Shown: positions 57,901 to 64,000 of the stretch, piece by piece
How the letters are laid out: each line of letters begins with the position of its first letter
Position numbering within the stretch: the stretch's first letter is position 1
NCBI GenBank assembly: GCA_022495995.1
Contig: JAFEMH010000335.1
Location: forward strand, 360,001-424,000
Reading direction: 5' to 3'
Length of the DNA stretch: 64,000 nt
Source: Adenophora triphylla var. japonica
Taxonomy: Eukaryota; Streptophyta; Magnoliopsida; Asterales; Campanulaceae
Program-made: the position numbers and the translations under genes
Notes under the pieces: generated by a model
Databases searched by the model: none
Seen by the model: only the letters and a program-made list of their open reading frames with translations
What the model was told of the DNA's origin: nothing

Positions 57901-58747
57901 AACATCTGAATCATTTGTAATAGTCTGTCTTTACGTGGATGACATGTTGATAATGAGAAGTACTCATGAATTGATCATGAATACCAAAGGCTTGTTAAAG
58001 AAGCACTTTGACATGAAAGATATGGGATTAGCTGATGTTATATTAGGAATAAAGATTTCTAGAACATCAGAAGGAATAGTTCTGTCACAGTCCCGTTATC
58101 TGGAAAATGTACTTCGAAAATTCGATGTCATTAACAGCACTCCGGCTAAGACACCGGTAGACTTAACTCTACACTTAGCAAAGAACAGAGGGGAACCAGT
58201 TTCTCAGTTGGAGTATGCAAGAATAATCGGCAGTCTGATGTACTTAACGAATTGTACACGTCCAGACATTGCATATTCAATGAGCAAACTAAGCAGGTTC
58301 ACGAGTAATCCCAGTACAGATCATTGGAAATCACTAATGAGAGTATTGAGATATTTAAAGTATACTATGAATCATGGGATACTTTATAAGAGATATCCAG
58401 CAGTATTAGAAGGATACTGTGATGCAAACTGGATATCGGACACAAAAGACTCAAAATCCACTAGTGGATATGTTTTCACAATAGGTGGAGGAGCAGTGTC
58501 ATGGAAATTCTCCAAACAAATGTGTATAGCCAGATCCACGATGGAATCTGAGTTTATAGCTTTAGATAAAGCGGGAGAAGAAGCAGAATGGCTTAAGAAC
58601 TTCTTGGAGGATATTCCTTGTTGGAATAAACCTGTGCCTGCTGTACTAATACATTGTGATAGTCAATCAGCAATAGGAAGGGCACAGAGCAGTATGTATA
58701 ATGGTAAGTCTAGACATATCCGTCGTAGACATAATACCATTAGATAG
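54989..58747 (+). CDS. Copia B body 2: nearly intact gag-pol polyprotein
   Basis: One frame of 1252 residues. Gag (UBN2 type) spans ~40-230, with a CCHC knuckle [14 protein letters not shown] at 257-270. Protease has [12 protein letters not shown] (DTGA ~309-312). Integrase starts near HTDIC (Asp ~505), with D and E further on in SDRGGEYE and [16 protein letters not shown]. Reverse transcriptase (from ~800) contains [36 protein letters not shown] and YVDDML at ~982-987. RNase H follows ([32 protein letters not shown]). The order protease-integrase-RT-RNase H marks Ty1/copia. A CAG-to-TAG change at 58745-58747 ends it about 54 codons early; the frame is otherwise open to 58909. A ~50-bp deletion in Gag is shared with body 3. 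Confidence 0.92.
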   Translation: MSNDKDTSESSGLTPPQGDAPLKNVAPATTPSHSVHGEKPPKFTGVDFKRWQQKMLFYLTTLSLHRFLKEDPIVANGDPDPQRLLAKEAWDHGNFLCTVELAKALWSTLERKYKIEDAGSKKFVVGKYLDFKMVDSKLVTTQVDEFQLILHGLDAEGMIMNDPFKVASIIEKLPPSWKDFKNYLKHKRKEMTLEDLVVCLQIEENNRDNEAKATKGKMEAKVNLAEASTSGTKRKHSGNAKKGKNKGSTTKKFKGACYNCGKPGHIAKDCRHPKKEANNVDDMDLDFAAVIFEANVENLDDNPNEWWIDTGATRHICANKESFSSYTPISGRKLYMGNSATSDVQGIENVVLKMTSGKELTLLDVLHVPDIRKNLVSRALLSKAGFSLVFESDKFVITKNGLFLGKGYLEKGLFKMNVMNVIRQGAKNKNVVSYVYLSKSPSLWHDRLGYVNFDTIKKLVKQDLIQMTKSDSTNKCEVCVEAKMTKSPFNAIERNTNPLELIHTDICDLKLVQTRGGKKYFITFIDDCTKYCYVYLLRSKDEALGAFETYKKEVENQLNLKIKKIRSDRGGEYEAPFEGLCWEFDIIHQTTAPYTPQSNGVAERKNRTLKEMMNAFFISSGLPDNLWGEAILTSNYILNKIPKKGIDKTPYELWHNRRPCYKYLKVWGCLAKVEVPKPKQIKIGPKTVECIFIGYANNNSAYRFIVQKSEIPDMNAGMTIESRNAVFFENILPAKDRKEGNFQKRTYESTNGPSQVEDEGPRRSKRARVEKSFGPDFLSFMLEKEPATVKEALSGPDSTFWKEAINSEIEFIMLNNTWELVDLPPGCKPLGCKWILKRKYKADGSIDKYKARLVAKGFRQKEGYDFFDTYSPVTRITSIRVLIAIAAVHNLEIHQMDVKTAFLNGELDEEIYMEQPEGFVVPGKEQKVCKLVKSLYGLKQAPKKWHEKFDRTMLLNGFKINECDKCVYIKGTSESFVIVCLYVDDMLIMRSTHELIMNTKGLLKKHFDMKDMGLADVILGIKISRTSEGIVLSQSRYLENVLRKFDVINSTPAKTPVDLTLHLAKNRGEPVSQLEYARIIGSLMYLTNCTRPDIAYSMSKLSRFTSNPSTDHWKSLMRVLRYLKYTMNHGILYKRYPAVLEGYCDANWISDTKDSKSTSGYVFTIGGGAVSWKFSKQMCIARSTMESEFIALDKAGEEAEWLKNFLEDIPCWNKPVPAVLIHCDSQSAIGRAQSSMYNGKSRHIRRRHNTIR

Positions 58748-59451
58748 TTGATCAAGAATGGGGTTATCACAATTGACTATGTGAAGTCAAATGATAACAT
58801 AGCGGATCCGTTTACGAAAGGTATAAATAGAGATCAACTGTATAAACTGTTAAGGGGAATGATCTTAAAACCCACAATAAAAGAACTCATAGTGGACACT
58901 CAACCTTGAGAATTGGAGATCCCATGCCCTTGGTTCAATGAGACAACCAAGCTATAAGTTCTTGTAGAATCACTTGGAAACAACAACTCGGTTGAATGAC
59001 CTGGAGATGTTGAATACTCATTCCCAGAACATCTAAGTATAAACACCTGCAGCAGTGGTGAGGATAAGTTGAGAAAACTTTTAATGATTCCTATACCTAC
59101 GGGTGGAGTAGTGCAGGATACTCCTTATAGTATGAATCACCTATATAAGTGAGAGGTAACTTGGCCGCTTCTAATATGAACGCTTATGAATGAGATACGG
59201 TCCAGGGTCGAAATGAACAAAACATGAGAACAATAACTGTTAGAGCTATTATTATGAGAGTATTGTTGTCTTGGTATACATCATACAGTCACTGGTTCAA
59301 AGCGACTCACTACCAAATGGCTAGTATATCCAATAATATTTCACTAGGGGAGATTCAAAGCCATAAGCTATCTATCCCGATGTAATAATGGTTCGCCGGA
59401 ACTTTTGGACGAAATTGCATACATGCATTAATTGTCATTCATGTGGGGGAT
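58748..59451 (+). other. Copia B body 2: 3' end and tail
   Basis: 58748-58909 is the last part of RNase H beyond the premature stop, still in frame to TGA at 58907-58909. A ~540-base non-coding tail follows, nearly the same as 53516-54057, ending in the polypurine tract ATGTGGGGGAT. Confidence 0.85.
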
Positions 59452-60382
59452 TGTTGAAAATGGGTAACGAAAGTTAAGTTTGACTTGTCGTTGACCTAAC
59501 TTTCTAACGGAAGTTTGTTAACTTTCAATGGAGTTCGTTATTCGTTAACGAAGTAAGTTACAAAATGTATTCTACATTTAATGTAGATTATGAAACTCAT
59601 TTATTGTCTCTAAAACCATTTCCGGGTGAATGAGAAATTAATGAAAAAAGATTTGTAACTTAACAAGAGTTAAATAATGGGTCAAAGTTTGATTTGATTT
59701 GGTCCCAAAATTGGTTTGGACTTGTTGTGGCTAAAGGGCTGATGAGCAGGCTGAAGAAGCTTCTGCACGGCCGTGCAAGTGTCTAGGACACGGCCGTGCA
59801 CCATGCCTTGCCTTGCCTCTCGACCGTGCAGAGCCTTGGACTCGACCGTGCATATTGCCTTTGCACGGCCGTGCAGTTCCTTGGACACGGCCGTGCAAGT
59901 GCTGTTATACCTGAAAAGTTGTGACTTTTCAAGGGAAAAGCCATAAACCCCTTAACTCTCCTTATATACTTCCCCTCCGAATTTCAATTCATATATTCAG
60001 TCATTTAAGCCTCTCTACCTACATTTGAGATAGATTAACCAAGCATAATCATTTTATCTTGTTGCATAAATTCCTTCAAGTCCGAAAGTTTCAAATAGTC
60101 AATTGTTCGTTAGATTTGTTAATTTGGAGTGCTCCTATTAACAAATAGAAGTCGTTGCATCTCACGAGAAGTTTGTCATCAACCGTAAGCACCTGTGCGG
60201 GACAAATACTTCTTACGAAAATTGTGTTAAACACAAGCCTCGACTACATCAAGTTTGTCTTTTCAATTTCCGTTATCTTTTCCGTTATCTTTCTCTTCTT
60301 CTTTGTTATTTCCTTAAGAAGCCTTAGTAGAAAATCCCAACAATCGTAAGAAGTAAATGACGTTTCTTAAGGCATTACTACA
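59452..60382 (+). mobile_element. LTR 3 and leader of copia B array
   Basis: Third copy of the LTR, shared by bodies 2 and 3. Palindromes TGCACGGCCGTGCA occur at 59764-59777 and 59862-59875, and CACGGCCGTG at 59789 and 59886. Confidence 0.88.
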
Positions 60383-61522
60383 ATGTCTAATGATAAAGAC
60401 ACCTCCGAGTCATCCGGGCTTACTCCCCCTCAAGGCGATGCACCGCTCAAGAATGTTGCACCCGCTACAACACCGTCTCACTCGGTTCATGGTGAGAAAC
60501 CCCCAAAGTTCACCGGGGTGGATTTCAAGAGATGGCAACAAAAGATGCTATTCTACTTGACCACTCTAAGTTTGCATCGGTTCTTGAAAGAGGATCCGAT
60601 TGTTGCAAATGGTGATCCCGACCCTCAAAGGCTTTTGGCCAAAGAGGCTTGGGACCATGGTAATTTTTTGTGTACCGTCGAGTTAGCTAAGGCTTTATGG
60701 AGTACCTTGGAAAGGAAGTACAAGATTGAAGATGCCGGGTCAAAGAAGTTCGTCGTCGGCAAATATCTTGACTTCAAAATGGTGGATTCTAAGTTGGTAA
60801 CAACTCAAGTTGATGAGTTCCAACTTATATTGCATGGTCTTGATGCCGAAGGAATGATAATGAATGATCCTTTCAAAGTGGCATCAATCATAGAGAAGTT
60901 GCCTCCTTCATGGAAGGACTTCAAAAATTATCTCAAGCATAAGCGCAAAGAGATGACTTTGGAGGACTTGGTTGTTTTTCTTCAAATTGAAGAGAATAAT
61001 CGAGACAATGAAGCCAAGGCTACCAAAGGCAAGATGGAGGAAAAAGTCAATCTCGCCGAGGCAAGCACTAGCGGCACCAAAAGGAAGCATTCCGGGAATG
61101 TTAAGAAAGGGAAGAACAAAGGCTCCACAACTAAGAAGTTCAAAGGAGCATGCTATAATTGTGGCAAGCCGGGCCATATAGCAAAGGATTGTCGCCACCC
61201 AAAGAAGGAGGCGAACAATGTGGATGACATGGATCTTGATTTTGCTGCGGTGATCTTCGAGGCAAACGTGGCAAACTTGGATGACAATCCAAAGGAATGG
61301 TGGATAGATACCGGGGCTACCCGCCATATTTGTGCTAATAAGGAGAGTTTCTCTTCTTATACTCCCATTTCCGGAAGGAAATTGTATATGGGAAATTCAG
61401 CGACTTCCGATGTTCAAGGCATTGGAAATGTTGTATTGAAGATGACCTCGGGCAAAGAATTGACCTTGCTTGATGTGCTGCATGTTCCGGATATCCGCAA
61501 GAATCTAGTTTTCGGTGCTTTG
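60383..61522 (+). pseudogene. Copia B body 3: truncated gag-protease
   Basis: Gag, knuckle and protease start are open and almost the same as body 2, including the shared Gag deletion. The match ends at [12 protein letters not shown] (about 61520), where copia element C is inserted. The frame runs on into that LTR for about 75 foreign residues to 61738, giving a 451-residue chimeric frame. Integrase, reverse transcriptase and RNase H, and any closing LTR, are missing from the window. Confidence 0.9.
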
Positions 61523-62061
61523 TGTTGTGAATATAGCCCTCCACAAACCAAGCAAACCACAAGAATAATAATCGCACACAAACAAAGCAAAAGAAAATCA
61601 AAAGCACAGAAAAGACAAGAGAAATTGTTTACCCAGTTCACCAATTTGATTGGCTACGTCTGGGGGCACTACCAAGCCAGGATCTTGCACTATGTATGTA
61701 GAATTTGTGTTACAACTGAATTGGAGGCGGAACATTGATTATATATGACCTAGGGATTAAACCAAAACCTAAACAAACAAGGAAACTAGGACTGCTGAAA
61801 AACGGGCCGAGCGCGGCCGCCCTCACCCCGAGCGCGGTCGCGCAACCCTCCAGAAACTTCAATGCCTTCAAATAATGCTCCAGCGCGGTCGCCCTTATTT
61901 CGAGCGCGGTCGCCCTCAACACGTCGTCAATCCAGCATCAGTCTCTGCCCAAGAGCGCGGTCGCGCACGCCACTAGCGCGGCCGCTCTTGTGTCCAGCAA
62001 CCCCTGACGAGTTTTTCCCCCTTGCTTCGATGTCTAGCCCGGTTGGTCCTCTATCCCAACA
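61523..62061 (-). mobile_element. 3' LTR of copia element C
   Basis: On the minus strand it starts TGTTGGGATAGAGGACC at 62061, right after the polypurine tract AGGTGGGAGAT, and ends ...TATTCACAACA near 61523. GC-rich repeats GAGCGCGGTCGCGC / GCGCGGCCGC occur about six times between 61808 and 61990. The matching 5' LTR is beyond the window. Confidence 0.8.
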
Positions 62062-62170
62062 ATCTCCCACCTAGAGATCAACCACACATATAAGCCCCGT
62101 ATCCGTCTTCAACCCACCCTTGGTGTCCTCCTAGTGCTCACCTCGATCATGGTAGTGCCATCCTCCTCTT

Positions 62171-63990
62171 CTATTCTTCGAGCCCAATTGAAGCCTTACA
62201 CAGCTTCAATTTATCAAGATTAACAACCTTTGTCAACATGTCAGCTGGATTTTCTGATCCCAATATCTTCTCTAGCTCCAAGTTCTTCTCCTCCAAGAGA
62301 TGTCTGATGTAGTAAAACCTCAGTTCAATGTGCTTCGTCCTCGAATGAAACGCCGGATTTCTTGCCAAATGTATTGCACTCTGACTGTCACTGTAGAGAA
62401 TATTACCACTTCGCGTTTTCCCAAGTTCACCCAAGAAGTTCTGCAGCCATACCATCTCTTTACTCGCCTCTGTCACTGCCACATATTCTCGCTTCGCAGC
62501 TGATCGCGCCACGATCTTCTCGCAATTTAGAAGCCCAGAGATTGCAAGTACTCACCCAATGTAAACACATAACCCGTAGTACTTCTCCTTTTATCAAGAT
62601 CACTTGATGCCAAGTCCGCATCAACATAACCCGCTAACACCACTTCCTTGCTCGAGAAACACAAAGCCTTACCAGCTAGCATTCTTCAAATAACGTAGGA
62701 TCCACTTAACCGCTTCCCAATGTTGCTTTCTGGATTGCCCATGAACCGGCCGACTACTCCCACCGCATGTGCAATGTCCGCCTTGTACACACCATTGCAT
62801 ACATGAGACTCCCCACAGCTGTAGCATATGGAGTTCTCTCCATCTTGTCACGCTCCTCCTTGTCCCTAGGCGAGTCTTTCTCGGATAGCTTGAAGTGCAA
62901 ACCCAGTGGCGTCCCTGTTGGCTTCGCCTCTTCCATACAAAACCTTGCCAAGACTTTCTCAACATATTCTGCTTGTGAAAGAACCAACTTGCCCGACTCC
63001 CTATCCCGATCAATCCGCATGCCCAAGATTTTCCTTGCCTCTCCCAAATCCTTCATCTCGAACCGTTCGACAACCGAGTCTTCAACCTCGTTTACCTCTC
63101 TACTGCTAGAGCCCGCTATCAACATGTCGTCCACATATAACAGCAGGATAATATACCCATTGTCCGTGTTCTTGAAGTAGCAACAATGATCCGCCTCACA
63201 TCTAATAAAATCAATGTCGTGCATGAATCCATCAAATTTCCTGTACCACTGCCTAGGAGCTTGTTTAAGGCCATACAAGCTCTTAGTCAATCTGCAAACT
63301 AGCTCCCCGCTACCCTTAGACAAGTAACCCTCCGGGCCGTACCATGTAGATCTCTTCCTCCAAGTCCCCATGAAGAAAAGCCGTCTTCACATCCATCTGT
63401 TCAAGCAATAAGTTGTCCGCCACTACTATCCCTTGCAACCATTCTCGATAGTGGTCATCTTCACAACCGGAGTGAATACTTCGATGTAGTCAATACCGTA
63501 CTTTTGCCGAAACCCTTTTACAACCGCCTTGCCTTGTAACGCTTGCTACCGTCCGCTTCCTCCTTGATCCCGTAAACCCACTTATTATGCAAAGGCCTTC
63601 TTCCCCTTAGGTAGTTTAGTCAACTCCTAAGTTTTGTTGGCCTTCAATGAGTCCATCTCATCATCCATCGCAGCCTTTCCACTTGTTACAAAGTGCACTA
63701 CGAACAGACCTCCGCATAACATTCCGGTTCCCCATTATCCGTCAATAGCAAATAATAATTGGATGGAGTATACTGTCGGGCGATCCACGCAACTTGCTTG
63801 GATCTACGCAGCCGGAATATCCGGTTCCGGAGTACGTGGTTCATCTTCGTGACCTCCCGACCATGGTCATCATGAACCGCTTCTGCTCCCACCCGAGTTA
63901 GGAATATCCACCTCTACAATCTCCGGTTCGAACTAGTATCATCGATGCTCCCTTTCGTCCTTGTACAATACCTGTTCATTGAATACCACA
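62171..63990 (-). pseudogene. Copia element C: broken reverse transcriptase and RNase H
   Basis: Read from right to left. 63960-63990 gives DVVFNEQVLYKDER. 63560-63800 gives YSPSNYYLLLTDNGEPECYAE and AAMDDEMDSLKANKT. 63440-63600 gives [43 protein letters not shown] pieces in more than one frame. 62754-63371 is open and holds [27 protein letters not shown] and SLMYAMVCTR. 62171-62512 is RNase H (EYVAVTEASKEMVWLQNFL, DSQSAIHLARNPAFHSRTKHIEL). Several frameshifts separate the parts, so no polyprotein is made. It is a different copia lineage from family B. Confidence 0.85.
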
Positions 63991-64000
63991 TCTCGACTAA

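Overview
This is a nuclear window from a flowering plant. It has long split genes with GT-AG introns, very AT-rich spacers, many CTCCCTCCGT-ended Stowaway-type MITEs, and both Ty1/copia and Ty3/gypsy LTR retrotransposons. Protein-level features fit a eudicot; the species cannot be named from the sequence.

Layout. 1-6102 is a gag-only Ty3/gypsy element on the minus strand with very long LTRs, cut by the window start. 6103-23100 is a gene-free block of small nested non-autonomous elements: a hAT-type element that captured part of a pectate lyase gene and sits inside an older MITE, a harbinger-like MITE, a 4-unit tandem array of Helitron-like ends, a short Helitron, a ~690-bp AT-rich tandem array, minisatellites and many MITEs.

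23680-41677 is the gene island. It holds a 24-exon class VIII myosin (+), a B3-domain protein of the DUF313 type (-), a three-exon Lhcb3 light-harvesting gene (-) and a two-exon GAUT10-like galacturonosyltransferase (-). These genes have unrelated jobs (actin motor, DNA binding, photosystem II antenna, pectin synthesis) and nothing suggests a cluster with a common function. MITEs sit in the introns of three of the four.

42031-45934 is a deleted Ty1/copia element with exact AGTAT target duplications. It was inserted into a MITE relic and was itself hit by a sirevirus-like LTR fragment. 45935-48615 is spacer with MITEs. 48616-61522 is a tandem array of one copia family, LTR-body-LTR-body-LTR-truncated body; the second body is one nonsense codon short of a full-length polyprotein. 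61523-64000 is another copia element on the minus strand, inserted into the third body and running off the window.

The most unusual signals are: (1) clusters of short GC-rich palindromes inside the LTRs of several unrelated retrotransposon families in this one window; (2) the hAT-type element carrying a pectate-lyase exon; (3) the gag-only Ty3 element whose LTRs are identical over 302 bp although its pol is a fossil; (4) a duplicated 3' splice site in front of the last myosin exon; (5) the shared-LTR copia array. All calls were made by eye, without database searches.
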